Part shown: positions 1-8,242 of the stretch, piece after piece | How positions within the stretch are numbered: position 1 is the stretch's first letter | Layout: every line of letters begins with the position of its first letter | Source: Lentilactobacillus sp. Marseille-Q4993 | GTDB taxonomy: Bacteria; Bacillota; Bacilli; Lactobacillales; Lactobacillaceae | Assembly (NCBI RefSeq): GCF_951230165.1 | Contig: NZ_CATNVB010000009.1 | Coordinates: 1-64,000 of the forward strand | Direction of reading: 5' to 3' | Length of the DNA stretch: 64,000 nt | Notes under the pieces: model-generated | What the model saw: the letters and a program-made list of their open reading frames with translations, nothing else | Databases searched by the model: none | Told to the model about the DNA's origin: nothing | Position numbers and translations under genes: made by a program

Positions 1-70
1 GCGTTCGACTTGCATGTATTAGGCACGCCGCCAGCGTTCGTCCTGAGCCAGGATCAAACTCTCATTTTAA
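1..70 (-). rRNA. 16S ribosomal RNA, 5' end only
   Basis: The complement reads the universal 16S start, AGAGTTTGATCCTGGCTCAG, followed by the conserved ACGAACGCTGGCGGCG segment and the V1 approach. Only about the first 70 nucleotides are present; the rest of the operon lies beyond base 1. The mature 5' end is placed a few bases before AGAGTTTGATCC by analogy with other Firmicutes. Confidence 0.97.
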
Positions 71-259
71 AAATGATAAGCTTGTTAGCTCATGATTATT
101 TGTTTTATTGATTATTTCACGAATTGATTTCGCAAATGTTTGTCTCCAACCATAAATGATCGGAGGACCCTACACATTTGTTTATCGAAAATTTTGTTCA
201 GTTTTCAAAGATCTACTCGGCTACCAATCAGCGTCGCAACGCCTTTTGACAACTATTAC
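71..259 (-). other. pre-16S rRNA leader
   Basis: Transcribed spacer between the rRNA promoters and mature 16S. It contains the motif CTTTGAAAACTGAAC (complement of about 196-210), which is common in Firmicutes rRNA leaders and spacers, where it contributes to processing stems or antitermination. No protein-coding gene is evident. Confidence 0.7.
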
Positions 260-288
260 AATATATCATGTGGAGCATTTCATGTCAA
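260..288 (-). promoter_or_regulatory. rRNA promoter P2 (proximal)
   Basis: On the minus strand: TTGACA (283-288), a 17-bp spacer, then TATATT (260-265). Consensus -35, near-consensus -10 and optimal spacing, about 190 bp before 16S. It forms a tandem pair with the promoter at 382-410, the usual arrangement for rrn operons in Bacilli. Confidence 0.85.
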
Positions 289-381
289 CGACTTTTTTGA
301 AATTAATTAACTCGGTTATCCGAATCACATCAACTCATTTAGCTGTCGTTCACTTGCTCGCTAATCAAAACTGCAAGAACT

Positions 382-410
382 AATATACCGTGATATCAAG
401 ACTTTGTCAA
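382..410 (-). promoter_or_regulatory. rRNA promoter P1 (distal)
   Basis: On the minus strand: TTGACA (405-410), a 17-bp spacer, then TATATT (382-387). It has the same hexamers and spacing as P2. It begins right after the tyrS terminator, so tyrS and the rRNA operon are transcribed in the same direction but insulated from each other. Confidence 0.85.
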
Positions 411-411
411 C

Positions 412-440
412 AAAAAAAGCAAACCAATTTTGGTTTGCTT
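412..440 (-). terminator. tyrS terminator
   Basis: Stem AAGCAAACC / GGTTTGCTT with a short AT loop, followed on the minus strand by a run of U residues. It lies 18 bp after the tyrS stop and directly before rRNA promoter P1. Confidence 0.85.
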
Positions 441-457
441 CAAATCATCTTATAAAT

Positions 458-1714
458 CTACTTAACTCTAGCTAAGAAATAACGCTTCTTACCACGTCTA
501 ACAATGACAAACTTACCATCAAATGCAGCTGATGGATCAACCTCCGCATCAGTGTCAGTAACCTTCTCACCATTGATTCTGATGGCTCCATTACTTACAT
601 CTTCTCTTGCTTGCCGTCTCGAAGGTTCGATACTAGTAACATCAACAAGCCATTCAACGATGTTTCTCTTTTCGTTAGTAACGTCAACGCTTGGCATGTT
701 CTTAAAACCTTGTTCAATTTCAGAAGCCGATAGATTAGCTACCTCTCCCGAGAAAAGTGCTTTAGTAATGTTTTCAGCTTCTTCAACGGCTTTTTCACCA
801 TGAACAAACTTAGTTACTTCTTGGGCAAGCCTTCTTTGAGCTTCACGTTTTTCTGGAGCTGTCTTCACTTTTTCTTCTAAGTCAGCGATTTCTTCCTTAT
901 CCAAGAAAGTAAAGTACTTCAAATAACGGACAACATCCCTGTCATCCTGATTGATCCAAAATTGGTAAAACTCATATGGGCTAGTCTTATCAGCATCTAA
1001 CCATACAGCTCCACCCGCAGTCTTACCAAACTTAGTACCGTCCGACTTCAACATCAAAGGAATCGTAATTCCGTAAGCTTTGGCATCTGCACCTTCCACC
1101 TTATGAATAAGATCAGTTCCTGAGGTAATATTTCCCCACTGATCTGCTCCACCTAATTGAACCTGAACATCATTGTTCTGGAATAGATGAAGGAAATCGA
1201 TTGATTGAAGAATTTGGTATGTAAATTCTGTAAATGAAATTCCTACCTCAAGTCGACTTGCAACGATTTCCTTATTAAGCATTGTATTAACGTTAAAGAG
1301 CTTACCGTAGTCTCGTAGAAAGTCGAGTAACGACATTTTTGATAACCAATCATAGTTATTTACGATGGCAAACTTACCATCTTGGCCAAATAGTCGCTTT
1401 AATTGGGCAGTCAAGGCTTCTTCATTATGATGAACCTGGTCCATTGTTTGTAATACTCGTTCTGACTTCTTACCACTTGGATCACCAATAGAGCCTGTTC
1501 CTCCACCAATAACAATCACTGGCTTATGGCCAGCCAACTGAAATCTCTTCAAAATCATGAATGGAATCAGATGACCAATATGCATACTGTCACCGGTTGG
1601 GTCAATTCCAACGTAAATTCCAACTGACTTCTCATTCACCAAATCATTCAACCCATCATGATCAGTTTCCTGATTGATAGCTCCACGCCACTTTAAATCA
1701 TCTAAAATGTTCAT
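458..1714 (-). CDS. tyrS: Tyrosyl-tRNA synthetase
   Basis: Charges tRNA-Tyr with tyrosine in the cytosol, a class I aminoacyl-tRNA synthetase. The 418-residue product has the expected family length. Visible features are the Rossmann entry YVGIDPTGDSMHIGHLIPF with its HIGH signature, the tyrosine-pocket segment QLGGADQWGNI, the KFGKT form of the KMSKS loop, and a C-terminal S4-like RNA-binding domain (RQAREDVSNGAIRINGEKV). The ATG at 1712-1714 was chosen because AGGAGG lies just upstream. The same frame stays open for 78 more codons, but that stretch is the T-box leader and is not translated. Monocistronic between its leader and a terminator. Confidence 0.97.
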   Translation of the reverse strand: MNILDDLKWRGAINQETDHDGLNDLVNEKSVGIYVGIDPTGDSMHIGHLIPFMILKRFQLAGHKPVIVIGGGTGSIGDPSGKKSERVLQTMDQVHHNEEALTAQLKRLFGQDGKFAIVNNYDWLSKMSLLDFLRDYGKLFNVNTMLNKEIVASRLEVGISFTEFTYQILQSIDFLHLFQNNDVQVQLGGADQWGNITSGTDLIHKVEGADAKAYGITIPLMLKSDGTKFGKTAGGAVWLDADKTSPYEFYQFWINQDDRDVVRYLKYFTFLDKEEIADLEEKVKTAPEKREAQRRLAQEVTKFVHGEKAVEEAENITKALFSGEVANLSASEIEQGFKNMPSVDVTNEKRNIVEWLVDVTSIEPSRRQAREDVSNGAIRINGEKVTDTDAEVDPSAAFDGKFVIVRRGKKRYFLARVK

Positions 1715-1736
1715 TCTGCAAATTCCTCCTAAAATA

Positions 1737-1965
1737 AAAAATCCCCGACTAAAAATAGTCAGGGACGAATTTTCCGCGTTACCACCCAAGTTACCAGCAA
1801 TTGCTGATCTCTCTTCATTGATAACGAAATGACTCGATATATAACGCTCCACAATTGTAATTTCATTCGTAAGTCGCTTACCTCTCACTATCCGATAAGT
1901 CTCTGACTTCTCAAACCAACGAACTACTTCGATTGCTTCGTCACTCATTCATAGATACATGAATA
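1737..1965 (-). promoter_or_regulatory. T-box riboswitch of tyrS
   Basis: The leader carries the T-box core GGGTGGTAACGCGG (complement of 1774-1787). It is followed by a terminator hairpin with arms TCCCTGACTA / TAGTCGGGGA and a U-run (1737-1766). Uncharged tRNA-Tyr pairing would stabilise the antiterminator and let tyrS be read. The specifier should be a Tyr codon; a TAT in the stem I region (complement of about 1893-1898) is a candidate that I could not verify by folding. Confidence 0.92.
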
Positions 1966-1970
1966 AGCTA

Positions 1971-1999
1971 ATCATAATTTAGGAACCCCTCATTGTCAA
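1971..1999 (-). promoter_or_regulatory. Promoter of the tyrS T-box transcript
   Basis: Minus strand TTGACA (1994-1999), 17-bp spacer, TATGAT (1971-1976). Transcription would start near 1964, leaving a leader of about 250 nt. Confidence 0.85.
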
Positions 2000-2174
2000 T
2001 ACAGAAAAAAGCTTACTTAACATACATTTGATAGTAGAGATCAGGTTCAGAACGATAGTTGTTAAACTCGCCATTCGACATCTGTTTAGTATGACTCAAA
2101 GACCACCTAGCCAAATCTCGGTCAAATCTTGTAATAGATGTAGAATAATTTCCACCCATTATAGTTGTTTTTTT

Positions 2175-2648
2175 TTACATTTCACGCATCCACTGGACCG
2201 GATACAGGTACAAGTCCTTAGTTCCAAAGGTATGCCCTAATTCATGAATCATCACCGCACGTCTTTTAGAAGAATTGTAGCGATTCATCCACGTTGACTG
2301 TAAAGCAATCACCCCGCTATTGACTTCAGTCATCCCCGCAGCATTACCACTAATTCGGTTGGTTTTGGTGATCACTAACCTTGAATCATTCTTAAAATTA
2401 GTTTGAACAAACATCCTCTTTCCAAGTGCCCCGTTCCATTTCTTCACTGCAAACTCAATGTCGCTATCCATAGATTTAGCAGAAGAATCGACGTAGTACT
2501 TGATTTTACCGTTGTAACTTAAATTCTTACTAACAATCATAGCTTTATCGAACTTCACAAGCATTGCGTTGCCGCTGTGTTCAATCAAGAAGACACCTAA
2601 CAAACCAACCAAAAACGCAAAAGTGGTCACCATAAGGCGTTTCAGCAT
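2175..2648 (-). CDS. Small membrane-anchored or secreted zincin metalloprotease (matrixin-like)
   Basis: A 157-residue protein with one N-terminal hydrophobic segment (about residues 5-25) and a C-terminal zinc motif HELGHTFGTKDL. This is an HExxHxxG signature of the metzincin type in which the usual third His position falls at or near an Asp. Residues 30-130 resemble the compact fold of small matrixin-like peptidases (KIKYYVDSS, AVKKWNGALG). The ATG at 2646-2648 is preferred over an upstream one because AGGGGTGAT precedes it. The active site faces outside if the N-terminal segment is an anchor or signal. Substrate unknown; it stands alone, with no partner gene. Catalysis depends on whether the Asp replaces the third zinc ligand. 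Confidence 0.75.
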   Translation of the reverse strand: MLKRLMVTTFAFLVGLLGVFLIEHSGNAMLVKFDKAMIVSKNLSYNGKIKYYVDSSAKSMDSDIEFAVKKWNGALGKRMFVQTNFKNDSRLVITKTNRISGNAAGMTEVNSGVIALQSTWMNRYNSSKRRAVMIHELGHTFGTKDLYLYPVQWMREM

Positions 2649-2834
2649 CGTAATCACCCCTGTAGAAATTGCATGCCCCGTCTTTATTTGCATAAAATAT
2701 AACACGACTATTTTTCACAAGTAAAATCTTACGCAAATTTTGGTTACAATTTGTTCTCACAAAATTCAAAAAGCCAGATAATTGCCTTCATATAGGAATA
2801 CCCCTACAATTAACGTCAAAAGGGGGAATTAACC

Positions 2835-3044
2835 ATGTTAGATATCAAATATAACGACGGTCATTCAGACCACACCATTTCCTACAAATCACCGCAAGAC
2901 TTTGTTGCCAACCAACAGCTTGAGGTCCCTGACTTAGAAGATTATTATGAAATAAAATCGGCAACAGTTGATGGAAAGACAGTAGACTTGACTGATTCAA
3001 CCATTTCAGGACTGTACAACCTACTTGAAGAAGAATATCACTAA
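2835..3044 (+). CDS. Small conserved lactobacillar protein (DUF4649-like)
   Basis: A 69-residue acidic cytosolic protein preceded by a strong AGGGGGA site and followed at once by a rho-independent terminator, so it is a complete one-gene unit. There is no signal peptide or membrane segment. Its pattern (LDIKYNDGHSDHTISYKSP, then DLEDYYEIKSATVDGK) resembles the short DUF4649 proteins of lactobacilli; this is recalled from memory and not searched. Function unknown. Confidence 0.72.
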   Translation: MLDIKYNDGHSDHTISYKSPQDFVANQQLEVPDLEDYYEIKSATVDGKTVDLTDSTISGLYNLLEEEYH

Positions 3045-3092
3045 AAATAGATCCCCGGTCTACCAAACATCTGGTAGCCGGGGATTTTTTTA
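3045..3092. terminator. Bidirectional terminator
   Basis: Stem ATCCCCGGTCTACCA / TGGTAGCCGGGGAT with A-rich and T-rich flanks. It serves the small gene on its left (plus strand) and the MerR regulator on its right (minus strand), whose stop codon lies within the T-run. Confidence 0.9.
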
Positions 3093-3527
3093 CTCTTCTT
3101 TTGATTCAGGAACGATTTCAAATGATGCTTTACCGTTTTGTAAAACGCCATACACTCGTTCCTTCTTACTATCATCCTTATAGCCAAAATCTAACACACT
3201 TCGGTCACCTTCGATTTTGACACCGATAAACTGTTGCACCAAGAAGTCCCTAATAACTGGGGCCTCCTGATCAATCTTTTCAGCCTTTTCAACAGCTGCT
3301 TGCAAGGTAAATCCGCGACTAAGAAACCTCTGAATATGAAATATTCTTATTAACGTATGCATTGAGTACTGCCGAGACGTTCCCTTCCGCTTTTGCAGAG
3401 CACTAATATACTTCTGCTCCTCCCAGTACCTAAGCTGGCGCGATGATACCCCCGTTATCTTTGATACTTGGCCAATCCCAAAAATCAATGCCTCAGTATC
3501 GATAAATGGTTTTTTATCAAAATCCAC
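3090..3527 (-). CDS. MerR/GlnR-like transcriptional regulator
   Basis: A 145-residue DNA-binding protein. The N-terminal winged helix spans about residues 14-80: GIGQVSKITGVSSRQLRYWE is the MerR recognition helix-turn-helix and RFLSRGFTLQAAVEKA closes the wing. The SRQLRYWEE helix is closer to GlnR/TnrA than to metal-sensing MerR proteins, and there are no Cys ligands. The short C-terminal half has no recognisable effector domain. It is transcribed divergently from an MFS exporter and shares with it the palindrome described at 3585-3647, so it probably controls that exporter and itself. Inducer unknown. Confidence 0.85.
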   Translation of the reverse strand: MDFDKKPFIDTEALIFGIGQVSKITGVSSRQLRYWEEQKYISALQKRKGTSRQYSMHTLIRIFHIQRFLSRGFTLQAAVEKAEKIDQEAPVIRDFLVQQFIGVKIEGDRSVLDFGYKDDSKKERVYGVLQNGKASFEIVPESKEE

Positions 3528-3584
3528 TTTCTAATCACCAGTTTTCCTTTACAAAATATCACGCTTAACAAATTTAACTACATA

Positions 3585-3647
3585 AATATAAATAAATCGG
3601 TTACATTTGTCAAATTAATTGACAATGTTTTTTTAGAGGTCTATTAT
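3585..3647. promoter_or_regulatory. Divergent promoters with shared palindromic operator
   Basis: Rightward promoter: TTGACA (3619-3624), 17 bp, TATTAT (3642-3647). Leftward promoter: TTGACA (complement of 3608-3613), 17 bp, TATATT (complement of 3585-3590). The two -35 boxes lie inside a near palindrome (3603-3628) whose core TGTCAAATTAATTGACA (3608-3624) matches the GlnR/TnrA consensus TGTNA-N7-TNACA. A regulator bound there would occlude both promoters. Confidence 0.8.
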
Positions 3648-3684
3648 TCATAAGACTTTGTTTTTTAGAGAAAGGAAGATTTTT

Positions 3685-5145
3685 TTGAGCGACAACATTC
3701 AAATGGATGCGAACGGCAAGCCATATAACCGGATTTTAATGGTAGCAACCATGATTGCCGGTACATTTATTATGATTCTCAGTAGTACGATGTTGGCTAC
3801 CGCGTTTCCAGCTTTAATGAAGGCATTCGATGTCAATACATCAACCGTTCAATGGTTGACGACCGGTTTTTTACTGGTAAACGGGGTAATGATTCCCATC
3901 TCAGCGTGGTTGATCAACAGATTTAGTACCCGTGTTCTTTACATGTCAGCAATGACTATCTTTTTACTTGGAACCACCCTAGCATTTGTGGCCACTAACT
4001 TCGCCACTATTTTTATTGGTAGATTGGTTCAAGCAATTGCCGTTGGAATTTCCATGCCACTTTCCCAAACGGTTAACTTATCGATATTCCCACCAGAAAA
4101 ACGGGGAGCTGTCATGGGAACTCTTGGCTTGGCCATTGGTCTTGCTCCCGCAATTGGCCCCACCCTATCAGGTTTTATCGTTGATAACTATTCTTGGAGA
4201 ACTTTGTTTGGAATGTTGATTCCGCTAGTTCTTTTGGTAATCATCATTTCATTCTTCACCGTTCGGAAGGTTCTGGAAACTTCAAAACCATCACTTGATT
4301 TTTCTTCAGCTATTTTATCTACCATTGGTTTTGGATTACTCCTTTATGGATTCTCTGAAGTCGGTGACAAAGGTTGGGGCGACCCAGTTGTTCTGGTTTC
4401 AATTCTTGTAGGCCTCGTCGTAATCGGATTCTTTACGCTTCGTCAATTGAAAATGGACAATCCATTTCTTAATATCCGCGTCTTTGCAAATAAAGATTTC
4501 TTTATTTCCGCCATTCTATCAGCTGACGTCAATATTGCAATGATTGGTATCGAAATGGTTTTCCCAATCTACCTTCAAACAATTAGAGGCGAATCTGCAT
4601 TTGAATCTGGGTTAACATTGCTCCCAGGAGCCTTAATGATGGGGATAATGAGTCCAATTACTGGTCGGATTTTTGACCGAATCGGTGCCAAACGGTTAGC
4701 AATGGCCGGATTATCACTGGTAACCATTGGAACAATTCCATTTATCTTTTTAACCACTAGTACTCCAACAATCTTCCTTACTGTTTCATACGCTATTAGA
4801 ATGGCTGGGGTTGCCATGACGATGATGCCAGTTACTACTGCCGGGATGAATGCTCTTTCGTTCAAGGAAATCAGTCACGGAACTGCAGTTAACAACACCC
4901 TTCGCCAGGTAGCTGGTTCAGTTGGTACAGCTGTTCTAATTAGTGTCTTAAGTAACGTTACTTCAAACGAAATGCCTGCTAAGCACGTTCTTCATGAAGC
5001 ACCTCTGCTCTATAAGGATCAAGCTCAAAACGCTGTCCTTGGTGGCTACAGTGCTGCTTTCGTTGTTGCAACTGGTTTTGCAATCGTTGGTTTAATAGTG
5101 ACATTCTTCCTTAAAAAGACTCAAACTTTTGGAGGTGAAAAATAA
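3685..5145 (+). CDS. MFS multidrug exporter, DHA2 (EmrB/QacA) family
   Basis: Proton-driven efflux pump of the cytoplasmic membrane, 486 residues with a 14-helix DHA2 pattern. The first helix reads MVATMIAGTFIMILSSTMLA; the motif-C-like segment of helix 5 reads GLAIGLAPAIGPTLSGFIVD; RIFDRIGAKRLAMAG is a cytosolic loop. The TTG at 3685 is preferred to an upstream TTG at 3658 because AAAGGAAG lies about six bases before it. The stop overlaps the next start (TAATG), so the DUF4811 protein is translationally coupled. The divergent MerR-type regulator suggests induction by a small toxic compound. Substrate unknown. Confidence 0.9.
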   Translation: MSDNIQMDANGKPYNRILMVATMIAGTFIMILSSTMLATAFPALMKAFDVNTSTVQWLTTGFLLVNGVMIPISAWLINRFSTRVLYMSAMTIFLLGTTLAFVATNFATIFIGRLVQAIAVGISMPLSQTVNLSIFPPEKRGAVMGTLGLAIGLAPAIGPTLSGFIVDNYSWRTLFGMLIPLVLLVIIISFFTVRKVLETSKPSLDFSSAILSTIGFGLLLYGFSEVGDKGWGDPVVLVSILVGLVVIGFFTLRQLKMDNPFLNIRVFANKDFFISAILSADVNIAMIGIEMVFPIYLQTIRGESAFESGLTLLPGALMMGIMSPITGRIFDRIGAKRLAMAGLSLVTIGTIPFIFLTTSTPTIFLTVSYAIRMAGVAMTMMPVTTAGMNALSFKEISHGTAVNNTLRQVAGSVGTAVLISVLSNVTSNEMPAKHVLHEAPLLYKDQAQNAVLGGYSAAFVVATGFAIVGLIVTFFLKKTQTFGGEK

Positions 5146-5876
5146 TGGCTTTACTACTAACGGTAATCTTCGCCATCCTCTTCATCTCGACTTTTGTCCT
5201 AATGAGAGGTAGCGTGCTAAGATACCTTCTCGTTGCTATTTCCCTTGTGGGACTAGTTGGTAACATTGCTCTCATAACCGCCGGCGATACCCACCACTTC
5301 GGAATGATCGCCAAAAAGCAAACAACAATTAAGCGAATTGATCCTGCTGTTGCCATTAAACAGGTCGGTCTCAATGTTGCTATCAAAAAGTCGCTTGGTA
5401 ATGAAGGTGAAAGCGTCGTGGTCTACAAAAACCAAGGGGCCAAAAAGACTTCTCACACCCAAGTAGACTCAAAAACTAGTAATAAGTTTCAAAAATCAAG
5501 GGAGAAGAATTCTCAGTTGATGACGGTCACAAATCATTACCAATATAAGAACAACTTCTTTAAAATTATGTACGCTGGTCTTGACTTAACTGGCGACTAT
5601 AAATCCAGAGTCAATTACTTTGAGCTAACTGATGACTGGGTCGTCTATTCCCCAGCTCAACTAAAGGACTTGAAGGTCAGCATGGCTAAATCACAAAAAT
5701 CCGCTGGGGCCAAGCTTGCTGTAGCAATCAAACAACAGATGACTGCTGCCATGAAGCAAAACCCCAATATGTCAGCTACCCAGAAAAAGGAACTTGAAGC
5801 TAAAATCAAATCAGCAGCTGCTGACAAGGCTAAAGATTCCATTCGCAAGCAACTAATCAAAATGTCGCTTCATTAG
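5145..5876 (+). CDS. DUF4811 membrane protein, partner of the MFS pump
   Basis: A 243-residue protein with two N-terminal membrane helices (about residues 2-18 and 24-44) and a large polar domain that ends in a charged, Lys/Ala-rich helical tail (KKELEAKIKSAAADKAKDS). Its start overlaps the stop of the MFS exporter by one base. The family, which I recognise as DUF4811, is typically found next to EmrB/QacA-type pumps in lactobacilli, so an accessory role in efflux is inferred. No catalytic motif is visible. Confidence 0.8.
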   Translation: MALLLTVIFAILFISTFVLMRGSVLRYLLVAISLVGLVGNIALITAGDTHHFGMIAKKQTTIKRIDPAVAIKQVGLNVAIKKSLGNEGESVVVYKNQGAKKTSHTQVDSKTSNKFQKSREKNSQLMTVTNHYQYKNNFFKIMYAGLDLTGDYKSRVNYFELTDDWVVYSPAQLKDLKVSMAKSQKSAGAKLAVAIKQQMTAAMKQNPNMSATQKKELEAKIKSAAADKAKDSIRKQLIKMSLH

Positions 5877-5917
5877 ACCGAATAGTCTGATATAATATCT
5901 GCGAAAGGATGATTTAA

Positions 5918-6121
5918 ATGGGATTTAGCCCAGCTTTAGTATTTGCTGATATCTGTTTAATTATTTCAATTGGGATTGCAGTTCTAATCCAAAAAATTCA
6001 GCCCGTAGCAAACGTAAGAATTGGTTTACTGATTCTCGCTGCGATATTCTTAATAATTTCAATTTCGGTTAATGTAGCAAACGCCGTTAAGAAAAGAAAA
6101 GATAAACTAAATCATAAGTAA
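5918..6121 (+). CDS. Small two-helix membrane protein, unknown
   Basis: A 67-residue protein with two hydrophobic segments (about residues 4-24 and 33-54) and a basic tail (KKRKDKLNHK), predicted cytosolic by the positive-inside rule. AAAGGATG precedes the ATG, and a TATAAT box (5891-5896) suggests its own promoter. It is followed by a terminator. Not recognised; it may be an accessory of the preceding pump pair or an independent gene. Confidence 0.65.
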   Translation: MGFSPALVFADICLIISIGIAVLIQKIQPVANVRIGLLILAAIFLIISISVNVANAVKKRKDKLNHK

Positions 6122-6158
6122 AAAAGCTGGTCACAAATTTGTGACCAGCCTTTTTTTA
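6121..6158. terminator. Bidirectional terminator
   Basis: Near-perfect stem GCTGGTCACAAA / TTTGTGACCAGC flanked by A5 and T7, between convergent genes. Confidence 0.92.
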
Positions 6159-7013
6159 TTCGAATAGCTTTATCAACGCTTGAGTTCCAAGTTTACCGTT
6201 ACCTTCATCAATCATTTTCTGATATAGATTTCTTGCCACTTCCGTACCTGGCAGTTTCAATCCCATTTCATCAGCTGACTCTAAGGCAATTCGTAAATCT
6301 TTAACAAAATGTTCAATCATAAATCCTGGCTCAAAATCTTCCTTGAGAATCTGGGGAGCATAGTTAGCCATACTCCAGTTTTCAGCTGCGCCACCATTTA
6401 TCGTTGCAATAATTTTATCCAGGTCGATTCCTGCATGCTTTGCGTATTCCAACGATTCAACCATCCCCGTCATCGTGCCAGCAACCATGATTTGATTAGC
6501 CATTTTAGCTGACTGCCCAGCACCTGCATTACCAAAGTGGGTTATTGCACTCCCCATTGCGTCAAACAATGATTTCGCTTTAGCAACTGCCTCGTCAGAT
6601 CCACCAACCATAATCGTGAGGGTCCCATTCTTAGCGCCAACATCACCACCAGAAACAGGGGCATCAATCGGTAAAGCGTTCCTTACCGTGGCAACGGAAG
6701 CAATTTTCTGAGCCAGTTTTGGTGAGCTAGTTGTCATGTCAATCAACAATTGTCCAGGCTTAGCATTCGCAACAATTTTACCTTCGCCAAGGTATAACTC
6801 TTCCACATCCCTAGGAAATCCGACGATCGTGATGACTGCATCCACTTGAAGCGTCAATTCAGGTACTGATTCAACCCATACCGCTCCGGCATCAATTGCC
6901 TGACTCGCGTGAGCTTTAGTTCTGTTATACACCAGCACTTCGTTTCCCGCTTTCAGCAAATTCTTTATCATTCCTGTACCCATAACCCCGGTACCGATAA
7001 ACCCAACTTTCAT
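6156..7013 (-). CDS. NAD(P)-dependent beta-hydroxyacid dehydrogenase (GarR/HIBADH family)
   Basis: A 285-residue cytosolic oxidoreductase. It has an N-terminal Rossmann domain with KVGFIGTGVMGTGMIKNLL, the substrate-loop motif DAPVSGGDVGAKNGTLTIMVGG, and the catalytic lysine in GAGQSAKMANQIMVAG. This is the 3-hydroxyisobutyrate / tartronate semialdehyde reductase family; the true substrate cannot be told from sequence. AGGAGG precedes the ATG. It lies 10 bp after an orphan dTDP-glucose dehydratase gene in the same direction, so the two are probably cotranscribed. Confidence 0.88.
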   Translation of the reverse strand: MKVGFIGTGVMGTGMIKNLLKAGNEVLVYNRTKAHASQAIDAGAVWVESVPELTLQVDAVITIVGFPRDVEELYLGEGKIVANAKPGQLLIDMTTSSPKLAQKIASVATVRNALPIDAPVSGGDVGAKNGTLTIMVGGSDEAVAKAKSLFDAMGSAITHFGNAGAGQSAKMANQIMVAGTMTGMVESLEYAKHAGIDLDKIIATINGGAAENWSMANYAPQILKEDFEPGFMIEHFVKDLRIALESADEMGLKLPGTEVARNLYQKMIDEGNGKLGTQALIKLFE

Positions 7014-7023
7014 TACTTTCCTC

Positions 7024-8004
7024 CTAAAAACTTCGCCTACTGGATAGCCAATCAGCGTGGTTCAAATACCAATCCACCGTTCTGGATAAACCATCACTAA
7101 GTTTGGTTGTTGGCGTAACATTCAACCGAGAAACTACCTTTTGATTACTAATCCGATACTGATAATCATGACCAGGTCGATCAGCTACAAACTCAACTTT
7201 ACTATTAGTATCAATTTTTTGTTTGACTAGCGTAAGAACTTTATTGACCAACTGTATATTCGTTGGTGACTCAGTTCCAGCAATATTATAAATTTCACCC
7301 GACTGACCACTTCTTAACACCGCATCAATTGCCTTACAGTTGTCCATAACCGCAAGCCAGTTACGCTTGTTCGATCCGTCCCCATACACCGGGATTGATT
7401 GCCCCCCGATTGCATTTTTAATTATCTTGGGAATTAGCTTTTCTGGATGCTGCCGTGACCCATAGTTATTAGCGGACCTAGTAATTCTAACATCGTATCC
7501 ATATGTAATGAACAATGACCTAACTAACAAGTCGGCCGCAGCTTTACTGGCCGAGTATGGTGAACTCGGATTAAGGGGATCTTTTTCCAAAAACGCCTGA
7601 TTAGGGGCTGCACTTCCATATACTTCATCCGTAGAAATTTGGATAAACTTACTAACCCCCGCTTTCATTGCCTGGGTTGCCAAGTTCATCGTCCCGTCAA
7701 TATTTGTCCTCACAAACGGGGCATCCCGTTTGATTGAATTATCAACGTGCGTTTCTGCCGCAAAATTAACCACAGCTTCCGGTCTACTTTCAGCAAGCAA
7801 AGTCGAAAGGTCATCACATATATCCGCCTTAACAAACTGGTACCGTTCCCCATACTCCTGTCTCTGGCTAGCAATAATTTCTTCATTTGCCGCGTAGGTT
7901 AGTTTATCAACATTTACAATCTCTACATCCAAATAATTTTTCAGCTCAAAATCAATAAAGTGAGAGCCAATAAACCCGGCTCCGCCCGTCACCATTATTT
8001 TCAA
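7024..8004 (-). CDS. rfbB: dTDP-glucose 4,6-dehydratase-like NAD-epimerase/dehydratase
   Basis: An extended short-chain dehydrogenase of 326 residues. Features are the NAD-binding VTGGAGFIGSHFIDF, the STDEVYGS segment containing the catalytic Thr-Asp-Glu triad, YSASKAAADLL (Tyr-x3-Lys), and SANNYGSRQHPEKLIPKII. It should convert dTDP-glucose to the 4-keto-6-deoxy sugar for surface polysaccharide. No rmlA, rmlC or rmlD gene lies nearby, so it acts with genes elsewhere or has another nucleotide-sugar substrate. The start is a TTG giving MKIMVTGG, because the next ATG would cut into the NAD-binding strand. Confidence 0.88.
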   Translation of the reverse strand: MKIMVTGGAGFIGSHFIDFELKNYLDVEIVNVDKLTYAANEEIIASQRQEYGERYQFVKADICDDLSTLLAESRPEAVVNFAAETHVDNSIKRDAPFVRTNIDGTMNLATQAMKAGVSKFIQISTDEVYGSAAPNQAFLEKDPLNPSSPYSASKAAADLLVRSLFITYGYDVRITRSANNYGSRQHPEKLIPKIIKNAIGGQSIPVYGDGSNKRNWLAVMDNCKAIDAVLRSGQSGEIYNIAGTESPTNIQLVNKVLTLVKQKIDTNSKVEFVADRPGHDYQYRISNQKVVSRLNVTPTTKLSDGLSRTVDWYLNHADWLSSRRSF

Positions 8005-8020
8005 TCTGCATCATTTCCAA

Positions 8021-8209
8021 TCACTTTATGATTACAGAGATTGCACTTCGTCGCTCTGCACAATCAACTCTGCTCATTTCTATGGTATTAAATGATGCAG
8101 TTCCTGTCGAGTTCACCGGAACATTTTGTGTTTCATACATAAATAGTGCGATCCCTAATCCACACACAATTCCAACCAATATTAACCCCTTTACCCAATT
8201 CGCAAACAT
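8021..8209 (-). CDS. Tiny single-helix membrane protein
   Basis: A 62-residue product with one hydrophobic helix (about residues 6-25) followed by a polar Ser/Thr/Asn tail with one Cys. The ATG at 8207-8209 follows GGGAG. A clear promoter lies upstream with a PerR/Fur-like box in its spacer (8243-8271), which supports a real and regulated gene despite the short length. It ends 16 bp before the dTDP-glucose dehydratase and may be its leader cistron. No homologue recognised. Confidence 0.5.
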   Translation of the reverse strand: MFANWVKGLILVGIVCGLGIALFMYETQNVPVNSTGTASFNTIEMSRVDCAERRSAISVIIK

Positions 8210-8242
8210 AATATCTCCCAAAATCATTAATCATTTGGATAA

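Noticed and set aside
71-457. tRNA or protein gene beside the rRNA operon
   Set aside because: The stretch is fully explained by rRNA leader, tandem promoters and the tyrS terminator; no tRNA cloverleaf was seen.
1715-1948. A 78-codon in-frame extension of tyrS
   Set aside because: It is the T-box leader with its terminator; a strong ribosome site and the family length fix the start at 1714.
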